Notes under the pieces: model-generated
What the model was told of the DNA's origin: nothing
What the model saw: the letters and a program-made list of their open reading frames with translations, nothing else
Database searches by the model: none
Source: Ficedula albicollis
Lineage: Eukaryota > Chordata > Aves > Passeriformes > Muscicapidae
Assembly: GCF_000247815.1 (NCBI RefSeq)
Contig: NC_021686.1
Span: 3,848,060 to 3,912,059, forward strand
Direction of reading: 5' to 3'
Length of the DNA: 64,000 nucleotides
In this document: positions 10,801-26,111 of the stretch, piece by piece
Layout of the letters: every line of letters starts with the position of its first letter
Numbering within the stretch: position 1 is the stretch's first letter
Translations under genes and position numbers: made by a program

Positions 10801-13051
10801 GAGTAATTAAACCTACTTGTTTTTGAATTTGAAAAATAATGGTATAATAATGTATAGTAATAGTATGTCTTAAACCCCAAATATATTGAAGGGCTCTTCA
10901 GTACATTTCAAAAGAGCTGTTTTTGTGGTGCCTTTAACTGATAATTCAAATGTTACAGGGAAGGGGGGAGGTAATTAAAAGTATTTTCTAAACCAGACGT
11001 TAACGGAGGATTACAGCCTATTTACTTTTTTCTTTTTTTTTTTTTTTTTTTTAAAGGGGCAGAAGAGAGGTTCCTAAGGGTTTTCTTTTTTTTTTTTTTT
11101 TTTTTGAAAGGGGCAGAAGAGAGGTTCCTAAGGCTTAACAAATTCCCCTTAATGCATATCTGATATTTGTTAGTTATTATTCAAAAGAATTCTTTATTAC
11201 TGTTTTAAACTGTATCTGTCTTCATAGATTTTCTATTATGTCAGAATATATATATGTTAATTCCCTCATGCCAGTATCCTTGGTGAGATGTACTCAGAGG
11301 AATTAACATTAACAGTTTGTTTGCTTTCTCAGTGTCGATGAGCTCCTTTTCAATTACCTTTCAGTAATTCAAATCAGCATTCAGAATTGATTGTGTGTGC
11401 TGTAACCACACAGGCTGATCCATTAACACAGAACATTGGAGTGAGAACCGGCTTTGTGAATTTGAAGAATGTAAGTGTTATGTAAATCATGGGCCATCCT
11501 CAGATGTCTGATATGCATCATATCATTTATCACTGTTGTGTGCTGGAGGAGGTGGGCTGTGGAGCAGGCTGGAAGCACAGGCAGAGCTGTACATCCCAAG
11601 TGAGCAGTTGTTAAAGGAATTCTGGCATTCCCTGGTGTGGGGCTCTGCCCCAGGGCTCCTCTCTGGGTACCCCTCCCTCCTGTCCCTTTCTCTGTCCCTG
11701 CTGGGCTTTGCCCCCTGTCCCAGACGTTCCCCCACGGCCCTGCCAGCCTGGCTGAGGCTCAGGGTGCCCATGGGGTGTCCAGGACAGGCTGTGCCCGGCG
11801 TGGAGCATCCCCAGCCTGCCCAGAGCCCCCAGCCCCAGTGCTGGACCCCGTCACAGACACTTGATAACATGATGAACAGTTAAACCTGACACTTGTTTGA
11901 GTTTTTTTTCCAATTCTTTCTCCTCTAGAACCTCCAAAATCCATTATTCTTTGGGTTCTCTTCAGTTATTTTCACAGGCATGTGCAAGCAGTCAGTGTGA
12001 GTGGGCTGGGGCAGCCTTTTCTGGCAGAGGGATGGGGAATGTTCCCTGCAGTGGGCAGAGGTTTGGACACTGCTGGTTCCTCACTGTGGGCTGCACCCCG
12101 AGGGCTCCCTGCTGGGCACTCACACCTTCCAGTGGTGCAAAGAGCCCCAGAGAATCCCCAGTACAGCCTGTGTGTGCATGTCCCCTCTCTTTCATTTGTT
12201 TGAGAGTGACAGGCCAACTTCATAAACTCAGTTGGTAATCACAGTTTAATTCTTACAGGTACTCAGTGCTGCTGTGTTTTATCACTGAAGTTATTTTTAT
12301 GAGAAATCCATACCTATTCTGCTTTTGTGGTTTAATCCGGGGGAGCTCTCCCTCCCTGCTCCAGCTGTCAGTACTGCAGACTCAGCCAGGGAGCTGAAAA
12401 TCCTTTTATTCCTCACTAGCAATAAAAGTTCAACACATCAAATTATCTCCCCATTTATTACTGTGCCACCTCATCAAAAGGCTACTGCAGGAAAATTTGT
12501 GAGAAATGATATATCCTGCAGATAAAGCTGAGCCAAGGCATAGCCAAGGGGCTCTTAAAATAAAAAATGTTGCTCAAATGGGCCAGTTCTGTACTGTTTT
12601 GTCCTATTCTTCACCTTCTCCCTCAAAATTATCTTTAATTTTCTTTTTCTCCTCTGCTGTTGTGTCACTTTCCTCTTTGATCCCCTGCTTATCCCTCTCT
12701 TAGTCCAGAACAAGCACCAACAAGTAGTTCCTTAGTTTGATCAGACTTGAAAAATGAACCTTCCATATCTTGCTTTCTTGATGTTGATCTGTTTGGTGTT
12801 TTTAAGAAGGTATTTTATTAGAGCAGGTAGGGAAGCTGAGGCTGCTGCCTTGACTTGGGCTGTAAATCAGGGGCTCTGTGCAGGGCTGTGCAGCAGAGAT
12901 GGGCTGTTTGCAGTGCTCTGGGGCTGCTGGGACACACTGGCCAGGGACTGGGAGTCAGTCTGAGTTTTCTGAGCGGTGCTGAAGAACCCATGCAGCACTG
13001 GGCTGCATTTGTACTCCTGTGCAAGCTGCAGGACATAGATGTGATTGAAAA
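10801..13051. other. Non-coding sequence with a GC-rich interval
   Basis: No gene is recognised. The part around 11540-11870 is GC-rich and has overlapping open frames on both strands, which is typical of GC-rich non-coding DNA rather than a gene. A T-tract duplication lies at 11033-11133. The remainder is AT-rich unique sequence. Confidence 0.65.
11033..11133 (+). repeat. Tandem duplication of a T20 tract plus 27-bp module
   Basis: T20 at 11033-11052 is followed by the module AAAGGGGCAGAAGAGAGG... ending at 11079. After GTTTTC there is a second T20 at 11086-11105, then G and the same module at 11107-11133. The module offset is 54 bp. Both T-runs have the same length, so the duplication is recent or the T-run is constrained by assembly. 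No function is suggested. Confidence 0.92.
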
Positions 13052-15472
<2,421 letters not shown>

Positions 15473-18400
15473 GAGGAGGAGCTGGAGCTGTCACAGAGCT
15501 GTGCCATGGATTGAAGTGCTGCCTCAGAGATCCAGGCTCGCTGAGTTTTGTGCATTCCTGGAGCCCTTTTCTGTCCCAGAAATAGAAACAGGGGGCTTGT
15601 GTTTGGCTTGCTGGAGATGTGCTGGCTCTGTGGAAAAGAAGCTGAGTTGAAATCACATCTTTGGTTCTCCTTGGGGCATTGGGGAATCAAAGCTACTGAG
15701 CTTCTCCTGGGATGTGGTTTTAGAAAGCCTTTGTAGCCTTGTGATTGTCCCTTTGATCTGATGTCCCTCAGCATTTTGCTGTAAATACCTGTCCTAACAT
15801 ACCTAAAGATACAAAACACAATCAGTGAGGCAAATGCTTCCAGGAGAGTGGAGTTTTCCTTTGGATTTCTCTTTGAATATCCCAGTCAAAGAACTTTGTC
15901 TATGTGAGTGGTTATATGTGCTCTAATAGCAGTTATGTGCCAAATCACTGTGGTAAGAAGCTGGTAAGTAAGGGTAATAGGGATTTTTTATGGATTTGGA
16001 GAAGAGGTTTGTGGACTTTTTTTTTTTTCTTCTCTTTAGGGATTGTAAAATTATTTTTCTTTTACCACAAATTATTAGTATTTGAAACTAGTGAGATATG
16101 AAAGGAATATCCTGACAGAATACTAAGCCATTGACACAGCTTTAAGTGGAAATAGATGTACATTACTGTCCAGTTTTTAGTATGAAACCACCTATTTTTA
16201 AGTCTGCTGTTAAAACAGAAATCACAGTGAATAGTATGATATCCTTAATGGTAGCCAAAATTGCAGCCTGCTGTTGCTTCAACTTTTAAAATTCCTGTGT
16301 TCCCTTTCCCTAAAAGTCAGCTCCCTCCTTCCACTTTGTGTCATAATCTTTCCTAATTATTACTTTGTAGTAGGGCAAGGTTAGTTGGAATAAATCATAC
16401 ATTTGCACGCACATCAGATGCATCACAGGTTTTAAAGTATAAAAAAATGTGTTTTCATCTTTGTAAAGATTCACCATAACCTATTTTGTTATTGAAATTT
16501 TGCAGCAAATGTTATATGTGTGCCCAAAAATATTTCTAATTAAGTCTGAAAATGTAAGAACAAGAGTAAATTCTGTCTGATGCGTTTTTGTTCCATGCAT
16601 TGTTGTTTTACTGAAGTAAGCAATTAAAACATGGGTATACATTACATCACATTAGAGTAAGAACTGGATTTGCATACGGTGCTTTGTTATCTTTCATCTT
16701 TTGAACCACATCCCTGCTTATCAAGTGGGTTATGATTTTAATTTCAGGTTATCTCTGTTTATGCTGCTGTGTGCCTTCCATTCCAAGCAGCCCGGAGAGA
16801 TGCTGCCCTGCATGGTGACAACACACTTGATAAAAATTTGAAATAACACAAGTTGCATTTCTATTTCTAAATAGTATTTTTTTTTTTTTCTGTTTCTATG
16901 TAGGTGTGTTTAAATATTTGAGCTGGTAGTTGCCTTCCTTGCAGCTAAATGCTGGCCATGGGACGTGGTGCTTGTGGTATTTATTGAGAGATGAGTCTGT
17001 CAGTCGTACACCCAGGAGCTGCCCGTGCTCCTGGAGCCTTTTATCGTGGGTTTGGTTTGGATGTGCTCTGAGAGGCAGCACAGTGCAACATCCAGCACGT
17101 GGCCCCTTCCCAGCCTGGCTCCTGGGCACGGAGTCACTCCTTGGGGGGCTGCACAGAGCCCACAACAGGCAAAGAAAAGGATTCTGAGCTGTTTGTGGTG
17201 ATTTTCTTGGGTTCTCTTGCTACCTGAGAAAACAATTGTTAAATCAGAGTGTATCAGGTGTGCATCCCACTGACCTGGGATGTTGATGTGTGGAGATTTC
17301 CTGGTGTGTGCAGGACGTGAGGCAGTGACTTGTATAATAGATTTCATCGATGTGGGATGAAATTTCACCAGTGGAAAATGGAAGAATCCAGGCCATTTGG
17401 AGCTTAATAATGGCTGCTGCTCTGACACTGATCTGTCTGCAGTGACCTTTTGCAGTATGGTTCAGGTGATAAGAAGCTTCAAGTTATTTTTGTTTCTCCT
17501 AGAAAATGTCTGAAACACCAGAGAAACATTTAAAAGATAAACTTGCTCCCAAGTTTCTTCTGAAAACCACTGTCCTTTAGACATGTTCCTGGTTTTCTGC
17601 AAAACCAAAAACAATTTAAATGTAATTCCACTCTTTCAGAGCCCAAATAACTTCCACATGTGTTTGGTTACTTGACAGGAGCAGTATAATGCAGTGTATC
17701 AATAGCATTTTGGAATGCAGAGGAGTTCCTCATGTCTCAGGGAAAGGCACAAATCAACACATAAAATGAGCTATTGGCTTTTTTGTTGCATGGCAGATCA
17801 TGAGTTTTGTTGTTTCAACACTTGTGCTGTATTTATTTCTTTTAATTAACATCTGTCATGGTCTTGGTTTAGCAGTATCAGCTCAAGGGATGAGAGCAGC
17901 TCCTGACATTGTGTCTGAAGGGGAATATGAGGCACAGATGGAAATTGCTGCATTTGGGGCTGCCACAGATTGGGGCACACATTGCCAGTCCTGAGAGTTT
18001 GAAAATCAACATGAAAGTGGGGATGGGCCTGTTAGATCCTACCTTACCATCAGAAGAGACCTCTCCTTGCAATTAACCATTGATGATTTTTCTACTCAGT
18101 CAGCGAGTCAGAATTCCAGAGTTTCTCTGTTTAACTATTACACCACTATTACATCTGTACAAATAGATATAAATCATGGAATCCAACAATAACTTCCATT
18201 TTGTACTAAGGCAGTAGGGATTTATATAAGGTCATATTAAAATTATTTTTCTTTGCCTTACAATTAGGTAAAATAGGTGAAGTCCTTGGTGAGAGTAGTT
18301 TCATACCATTGAAAGCAAGGTGCTCAAAATGTGTCTCATTTCACATCTGCTGTTGCCAGTGGGACTTTCAGGTTAATCCCTTTGGATTTTGTTATACTAA

Positions 18401-19187
18401 ATAGGAGGAAGCCTGTTCCAAAGTCCAGGCACTCTTGACTAGCTACTGAAATGTGTTATAAAATACATTTAAGAGGTTTGCAAAGTTGCCTGTATTGTAG
18501 AATAAGCCGACTTTATGGTTCTCAGATCAGATCACCTTGGCAATAAAGTGCTGTAGACTTCACAAGTCCCAAACACACTGATTTCCACCTTACTGCTTCT
18601 GTGCTAAGGGTAGCCCAGGCTGAAAAGTGAATCAGAGTTTGTTTTATAGTTTGTCAGAGCTTATATAAGAATTGGGAAATTCCTTTAACTTACTCGAGTG
18701 TTTGCACAGGATCACGGTCATGAGCAACTCCATGACCTCTTTCATGTGCATTGTTAAGGTAATTTTATAGTGGAAAGAGAAATCAAGGAGATTTTCAGAG
18801 TAATAGTCTTGTCATGTACTGAAAGCCATTTCCTAACATGTTAATTAACAAGGAATAAGTATGAAACAATGCCCATTTAATGGAAAGGACAGTTTAAACT
18901 TTAACAGTTTAGCAAAGTAATAATGAGTGGGAAACAGAGTACAGTATTTCACATGCTGTACCTTGCTCCACATCCAGCTGGCCTATCAATTATAACCTGG
19001 ACTCTACAGATGGTGCAATATATCAGAATTAAGTCAGTCACTTAGTTTGTTCCCAATTAAGTGCTAATACTCCCAGTGGAGGATATTACCCTGAGTTTCA
19101 GTTAAATGTCTGTCTCTAATGTCCCTTTATGGTCTTATTGTGGCTCTTTAAAGAGATGCCCTGTCGTGTAGACCAGAACTTTTCTTG

Positions 19188-19258
19188 TTTTTTTTTTTTT
19201 TTTTTTTTCCAAGTTCTGCCTGCATTGTTTTTTTTTCTTCCAAGTTCTGCCTGCATTG
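19188..19258 (+). repeat. T-tract plus 19-bp module duplicated
   Basis: T21 at 19188-19208 is followed by CCAAGTTCTGCCTGCATTG at 19209-19227. After a second T-rich stretch the same 19 bases recur at 19240-19258, an offset of 31 bp. The architecture, a T-run followed by a short unique module and repeated once, is the same as at 11033-11133. Confidence 0.92.
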
Positions 19259-19438
19259 CACTCCTTGTTTTTTGGAACTGACAGAGAGGATTTGGATTTC
19301 CTGCGGCTGGGAGGAGAGGTGTTGTGTACAATAATCTTAGCATACATATGTTGCCACTGCAGTGTGTGTGACTGTACCCCTCGTATGTGTACTTACTGTT
19401 GCAAAAACGGAATGTTTCAGTGAGAAACAAGCTTTGCG

Positions 19439-19619
19439 GTGTTCAGCCTCTCCTTCTGTGGAGTGTTCAGCCTCTCCTTCTGTGGGTGACAATCCTAATG
19501 GACTCGTTTCCTGAGCCTTGCAGGCAGCACAGGTTTGCTTGGTGTTCAGCCTCTCCTTCTGTGGGTTACAATCCTAATGGACTCGTCTCCTGAGCCTTGC
19601 AGGCAGCACAGGTTTGCTT
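19439..19619. repeat. Nested 24-bp and 79-bp duplications
   Basis: GTGTTCAGCCTCTCCTTCTG occurs three times, starting at 19439, 19463 and 19542. The first pair is 24 bp apart. The second and third head a larger 79-bp unit (19463-19541 and 19542-19619) that contains TGACAATCCTAATGGACTCG or a close variant and AGGCAGCACAGGTTTGCTT. The two long copies differ by only a few bases. This suggests two successive duplication events sharing one end. Confidence 0.93.
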
Positions 19620-22600
19620 TTCTCAGTGACTCACTGACAGGCGACTGCAGCTTGTGTTCTCCTTGCTCCATCCATCCTCTTTGACTTGGTGTTACAAGCC
19701 ATTGCAGGGCTGCCACCAACAGATTGATATCCAATTCCATTGCACTTCTCTACTCTTTCTGGGTGTTAGTCTTGGCCCAGTTAATGGCTCATTAATTTTC
19801 TGCCCTGTATCTACATGTCAAGCTGGTGGTGGATTTGGTCCCTTGATCTAATGGACTCGCTGTCTTCCCTTGTTAGTCTTTAAGGTGACCCTTCCCTGGG
19901 AGGAAATCCTTTGACAGAATTTGTTGTCTGAACTGACTCCAGAGATTCCAGGCAATTACATGAGCTTCTGAATATCTTTATTTAGAAGTTTAAAAGACAT
20001 GTTCTTCCAGTGCTGCTTAAATTACCCTTGTGGATTTGCTGGCATGCTCTGGGAAATCTCTATTGTAGCGTGTTCAGTGAGTTCAGCAGTGCCTGAGTTA
20101 TGCAGAGAAGTATGAAATAGTTCCCAGATCCAGGGTCTGTGCAGAGGGGTTTCTTGGCAGCCTGCTTTATCATTTATATGACAATGACCTGGAAAATTTG
20201 CCTCGTCTACTCATTGTCAAAAACATCTCTTTGGTGTTTTTAGTGCCACCAGCAATGAACTTACTTCGTAACTTACTTAGATTTACTGAAAAACCTTTAA
20301 GTGTAATTAACTTTGCTACTTAATCTATGACCAGAAGAGAAAAATGTCAAAAATACGTATTTTTGTGGACGTGAAATATAAAATACTCTTTGGGAAAGAA
20401 AGTCTGTTTGTAACAAGGGGAAATGATCATTTAGTTTTAGACAATGACAAAGCATTCTGTACTAAGTGCTGCAATTGAGTGGATCAGAGTGTGAATGGAT
20501 TCATATGGATCAGAATTCCAGGGGTTCTGGACAACTGCAGCTTCACTTTTCAGCAGAATTTGGTGTGTTCTGTAACAGTTTGATTTCTGTTAAGGAATGG
20601 GGTTTTGGTTGGGTGTGGTTTATTTTTTTTGTTTAGATTTGGCCACTTAACATTTCAGAAACAAACCATGACATACAATCAGATACATTGATCTCATTTG
20701 CATCAAGATGAACTAACAGCTTTATTCTGAGTTTTCTTCTTAAATATCTTTAAAATAAAAGCAAATTATTATGTGCTACATACATATAACAATTTTTTAT
20801 CTGACACCTCTTTTACTTTGCTTGAATTTTGTATTGTCTTGGGCATTTTGGTGGGTTCTTTTTTCCCCCACCCCTTAAAAAAAGTGAATAGTGTTACAGT
20901 GGATTCCTACTACCTCTTTCATAACTTTTTTAGAAGATGTGCTGGGTGTCTTTCCAGTGTACAGTAAGTGAAATTGCTCCTGACCTGAAGTTTGAAAAAC
21001 GAGCTCATGGTTTGCTCACTAAACACAAATAGATTTTTCAGGTTTTATTATAATTCATGGAATAACACCTGTAAAAATATGTTTCGAATCTTTAGGTAAA
21101 ACAAAAAGCAGTTGCAGATTGCAAATGGACAATTGCATGGAAATCAAATGCATGAAACATTTTAGACGGTATTTTTCAATTCTCAGGTATTACATTTTTA
21201 GAATCAAAGTTTTGGAGTTAGAACAGGGGGTTAAATTTCACAGGTTTTTTTTTTAAATAACAGATGTATATGTTGTAAATATAGTCAAATATTTAGAGCT
21301 GGAATTTTCTAAGAATAATGGGAGTCACCTGGCTGCCTTTCACTGTCTGTCACTTTGTCTTTTTTTATTATGGTATTTATTTTTTCTTTTATTATGGCAT
21401 GTCTCAGGTTTAATTGCTTGTAATGGGACAGGAGAGAGAACAGGCCTTTGTGTAGGAAAGGAGCAGCGAATGTCCAAGGGATGTGCAGGGTCCCTTCACA
21501 AATCCCCAAGGCCTGCAGAGGATCTGTGGGAGTCTGTGGTTGCCCCCTATTTCCATGGGCATAATTGAATTTACAGATCCTCTCCTCTGGAGTTCTGAGG
21601 CACGAGCCAGTGTGGGCAGGCTGGGCTGGGCTCTGAGCACACCCCCCTGGAGATGAGTGATTCTGCAGCCAGAGGAACGGGAATCTGGCGTAAGCAAGTG
21701 GGGAAGAAGATTGGAATCTGTGGCTTCTCTGAAAGAAAATTGAAGTTAAGGGGGAAGGACAGGGGGAAAAAATGTTCTTTATTTTGAATTTTTAAATTTT
21801 AGTAGTAACTTGCAATGAAGCATTAGAAGGAGCAGGGAGGATATGATAACTCAGATCTAATTTATGTGCATTGACCGTACTTTATTAGTGTACGTTTATT
21901 CTGCTGAAATTCAATTTATTTATCCTTCGTAAGTAACCAGGAGATTTGAGGTAACTCAGTTACTCTGAAACTCATGATGATTTAAGAATTGTAAATCATG
22001 TAACTTTCTGGACTCTTTTCCCTTTATTAATGCTGTGGAAATGGAGGAAGTCTTGAGCAGTTGTAGGTAGTTGAAACATGGAAATCTGTAAGCTACAATT
22101 TGGAAAAATAATAACTTGTGTGTTACTGATATTGTACTGCAAAAAGATAGTAGCTTAAACATAAAAATAGTTATGGAAAATTAAGCTTTTGAAAAATTTA
22201 GTTTTATGCAGCATAAAGCTCAATTAAAATGGTTCAAATGTAAATACACAAGTCTTAGCAACATACACGGAAAATTTAAATTATTAAGTTTGTGATATAT
22301 ATACTACAGTCATTGTTAAAAATTGTAGATTATAATAGTGGGGAGGAATAATATAGAAGAATCTGTAAAATTGCTGTGAAGTAGTTTTTATAAAATGTTT
22401 TTAATATTTTCTAAAACCTAAAACCCAGAAGGACTAGAATAAGGAAACCCTTACCCTCAAAATGAGAACCTCACCCATTGGGCTATAAGGGTCTGTCAGT
22501 GCTTCTTTTCAGCAAATCTGCAACAGGTTAAGCATGGCTGAAGCTTTGCCTGTGTAGTGTTCTGTACTCCAAACTTATTTTATTAATAAACAAGAGAAAC

Positions 22601-23150
22601 CTTAGTAAGAATCTTCTGTGGTTCTGGGACGTACCCAGTGATAGAGGTTGGTTTGAGGCAAGCCTTCTATTGTACTTTGATGAATTCTCCTTCCCCTCCC
22701 TCCCCTGCTGTCTGCAGAAACGCCCCCAGTGTGAGGCCTTTGGTGTGAGCCACCTCAACAGGAGAGAAAATGGATGGGGAACTTTCAAACTGTGAATTTT
22801 GTGAGCAGTAATTATCCTCATTCTTGCTTAATGAAGATATTTAACAACTAATAGTAACAGTTTCCCTTCATTTTCACCCTTGCTCTTGAGTGAGGAGCAC
22901 ATGGGTGTTACTGTTAGCAGTGGTATTGCTCCTCATGATCTCCCTTAGGGAAGATCCTCATGTTGCTGTGCACCATTAAAATCCCATCTCCACGTGCTCC
23001 CATCGTCCTGGCATTAACACTTCAATAAGGATTCTTTTGTAGGACTTAAGGAAAGCTAAACTACTGTTCTTGCCCTTTTTGGGAGCTGTGTCTGGAACAT
23101 GATGTCCCACTGTGCCTTCCAGACCTAGGTGGGGTTTGGGTGCAGGCTGG

Positions 23151-24240
23151 GGCAGGTCCTGTCCCAGCAGAGGATGCTGGCACTGCTGTCAGACACTCCC
23201 AAGGAGATGGGGAGGAGGAAGGGGCAGGTCCTGTCCCAGCAGAGGATGCTGGCACTGCTGTCAGACACTCCCAAGGAGATGGGGAGGAGGAAGGGGCAGG
23301 TCCTGTCCCAGCAGAGGATGCTGGCACTGCTGTCAGACACTCCCAAGGAGATGGGGAGGAGGAAGGGGCAGGTCCTGTCCCAGCAGAGGATGCTGGCACT
23401 GCTGTCAGACACTCCCAAGGAGATGGGGAGGAGGAAGGGGCAGGTCCTGTCCCAGCAGAGGATGCTGGCACTGCTGTCAGACACTCCCAAAGGGATGGGG
23501 AGGAGGAAGGGGCAGGCAGGGTCCCAGCAGAAGATGCTGGCACTGCTGTCAGACACTCCCAAAGAGCTGAGGAAGAGGAAGGGGCAGGCAGGGTCCCAGC
23601 AGAAGATGCTGGCACTGCTGTCAGACACTCCCAAAGAGCTGAGGAAGAGGAAGGGGCAGGCAGGGTCCCAGCAGAAGATGCTGGCACTGCTGTCAGACAC
23701 TCCCAAAGAGCTGAGGAAGAGGAAGGGGCAGGCAGGGTCCCAGCAGAAGATGCTGGCACTGCTGTCAGACACTCCCAAAGAGCTGAGGAAGAGGAAGGGG
23801 CAGGCAGGGTCCCAGCAGAAGATGCTGGCACTGCTGTCAGACACTCCCAAAGAGCTGAGGAAGAGGAAGGGGCAGGCAGGGTCCCAGCAGAAGATGCTGG
23901 CACTGCTGTCAGACACTCCCAAAGAGCTGAGGAAGAGGAAGGGGCAGGCAGGGTCCCAGCAGAAGATGCTGGCACTGCTGTCAGACACTCCCAAAGAGCT
24001 GAGGAAGAGGAAGGGGCAGGTCCTGTCCCAGCAGAGGATGCTGGCACTGCTGTCAGACACTCCCAAAGAGATGGGGAGGAGGAAGGGGCAGGTCCTGTCC
24101 CAGCAGTGGATGCTGGCACTGCTGTCAGACACTCCCAAGGAGATGGGGAGGAGGAAGGGGCAGGTCCTGTCCCAGCAGTGGATGCTGGCACTGCTGTCAG
24201 ACACTCCCAAAGAGCTGAGGAAGAGGAAGGGGCAGGCAGG
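23151..24240. repeat. 72-bp minisatellite, 15 copies in two subtypes
   Basis: Units start with GGCAGG at 23151, 23223, 23295 and so on every 72 bp up to 24231, giving 15 full copies and a partial head. Subtype A has GTCCTGTCCCAGCAGAGGAT and a GGAGATGGGGAGGAGG tail. Subtype B has CAGGGTCCCAGCAGAAGAT and an AGAGCTGAGGAAGAGG tail. Copies 1-5 are A-like (copy 5 has a variant tail), 6-12 are B, 13-14 are A-like and 15 has an A head with a B tail. Because 72 is a multiple of three and the unit lacks stops, all three + frames and two - frames stay open for more than 360 codons. One + frame would encode an acidic 24-residue repeat and one - frame a Ser/Pro-rich repeat. I see no supporting flanking exon and treat the array as non-coding. 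Confidence 0.96.
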
Positions 24241-26111
24241 GTCCTCTCAGGGGGCACCGCTGAGGAACAAGCAGTGGCTGCAGGCAGCACCAGGGAAACG
24301 CTGCTTGGAGGAATCTCTTCACGGTGGTTCCAGAGGCACTGGGGGTTTTTCATTCCTGAAAGTCTAACTAGGCAGGGCCATGAGGAAATAAAGCTCATTT
24401 TGAAAGCAGATCCAGTTTGAGCTGCAGCTGGAGCTCATTGACCTCCAGAGGCTTGTCCTTCTGGCCCCAATTATTCTGCAGCTCTGCCTGTCCTGGAAGG
24501 GCTTGCAAATACACACATGGACCTGTGTGTTTATTTTAGTGGAGAGGCTGAGCTGCTGAGCCCATTTTGCTACCTGAAAGTTGTAGATAAAGCACTAAAA
24601 GTGATAGTGTTGCAAGTAGTGTGAGTCATTTTTTATTATACAAGTATTTACCCTGGTTATTTCCATCCCATTCAGAGTAAAGCTCTAAACTGACTGTCTT
24701 TCAGTGGCAGCTGGATCGTTTCAATTTGTGATGCACTTTTAATGCATTTTTACTTTTCAATTTGTGATGCATTTTTAATGGTTCCACAAAATAAAACCAA
24801 GTATTTGAGTACGAGGCATATTCGATAAGCAGAATTAATAACCTGAAATAAGTTTTTATAAGTAGGGTGATATTAAAAATGTAGCCCTCATAGTGATGAA
24901 TCTTGGAAGGAACAAGGAACAATCACAACCTTTTATTTCTATTCATCTTCTAGTCAAAAACTTCTGTGGACAGCAGCTGCTAAGCTTTATTCTGTTTTCC
25001 ATGGTGCTCTTATTTTCAGACCCTTTGGGAAGAAACAGTTCCTGGGTGAAGAAAAATGTATCTTTTGGCAAACCCATGGCCATCTCTTTACTATTGTGAG
25101 GAAGATACTTTTGCAATGATAATTTCCATGATGGAGATGTTGATGCCCTCAGTTACAGTTCATTCTCTATGTGCTCTCCAGAGCTGTTAAAATAAATTAT
25201 CTTTCAACTGTTGGACAGAGGCAAACCCCCCAAACCTCTTTTTATATTAATCCGGACTTTTATTATGAAATAATGCTTAGGATTTTTTCTGCAGCCTGAA
25301 TTTAGAGAGGGGTTGAAAGGAGGCAGAGTTGATGAGTGCAGGGGATGATCTGGATGTGGGGTTTGGCCACGTCGGGGATTGTTCTTTTTTCCTCTCAAAA
25401 GGTTGTTTCTACCTGCTTTGTGAGGAAAGGAAAAAATCAGCAACCAACACTGTTTTCATTCCCAAAACTCACAGTTCCCTGCTCAAACCATCAGCTCCTC
25501 CTGAAATTCCAAATGGAAAAGCGTTGCCTGTTTTTCTGTTTGCAATGAAGTGAGGATTATAGAAATAGTACTGCACGAGTTATGTAATGAATGTAAAACA
25601 AAACTAGATTTGGTGAGGCAAAAAGGGATTTAAACAGCTGCTTGAAGTGAAAATAGATGATCCTGGGAAATCACTAGGAAATAGCATATAGTACTAATAA
25701 TGCCAGTGTTATTATTTTCACTTTCCTGAAACGTCAGCATGTTGTTTGCAGTATTTTTTCATAAAAATAGAATTTATTCAAGCAATTTGCCCTTAATGTG
25801 TGTAGTACAAATAGTTTATATTGTGCTTATATATCATATTAATAATATTTGATTTGTGCTTTCTTTACAAATTGGAATCATTGATTTTTCTGTGGTTCCC
25901 ATTTTGCACTTAGGCTGGTGCTTTCAGTTCCCATTTTAGGTGCTGTGCTTCGAAAAAGCTGATTTCTCATAAATTTATTCTCTCCTATAAGAGAGCCTAG
26001 GTACCATATTCCCTTTTTAGGAATTGCTCGACTCTCTCTTGAAGGCAGTTAATGTCTTGCAGGTTTCAGCTTGCTCCAAAAGCACTAAGTGTTCTTCCCC
26101 TTCCTCAGAAC
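24241..26111. other. Non-coding sequence between minisatellite and 1.7-kb duplication
   Basis: No gene is recognised. The first 200 bp are GC-richer and continue the open frames of the array by chance. A small 36-37-bp imperfect duplication lies at 24717-24780. The rest is AT-rich. Confidence 0.65.
24717..24780. repeat. Short imperfect tandem duplication
   Basis: TTCAATTTGTGATGCACTTT near 24719 recurs about 36 bp later as TTCAATTTGTGATGCATTTT, each followed by TAATG. This is a small local duplication. Confidence 0.85.

Noticed and set aside
23061..24420. Open frames of 361-445 codons in the 72-bp array
   Set aside because: Several frames on both strands are open at once because the period is a multiple of three. 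No start context, flanking exon or recognisable domain supports any of them.
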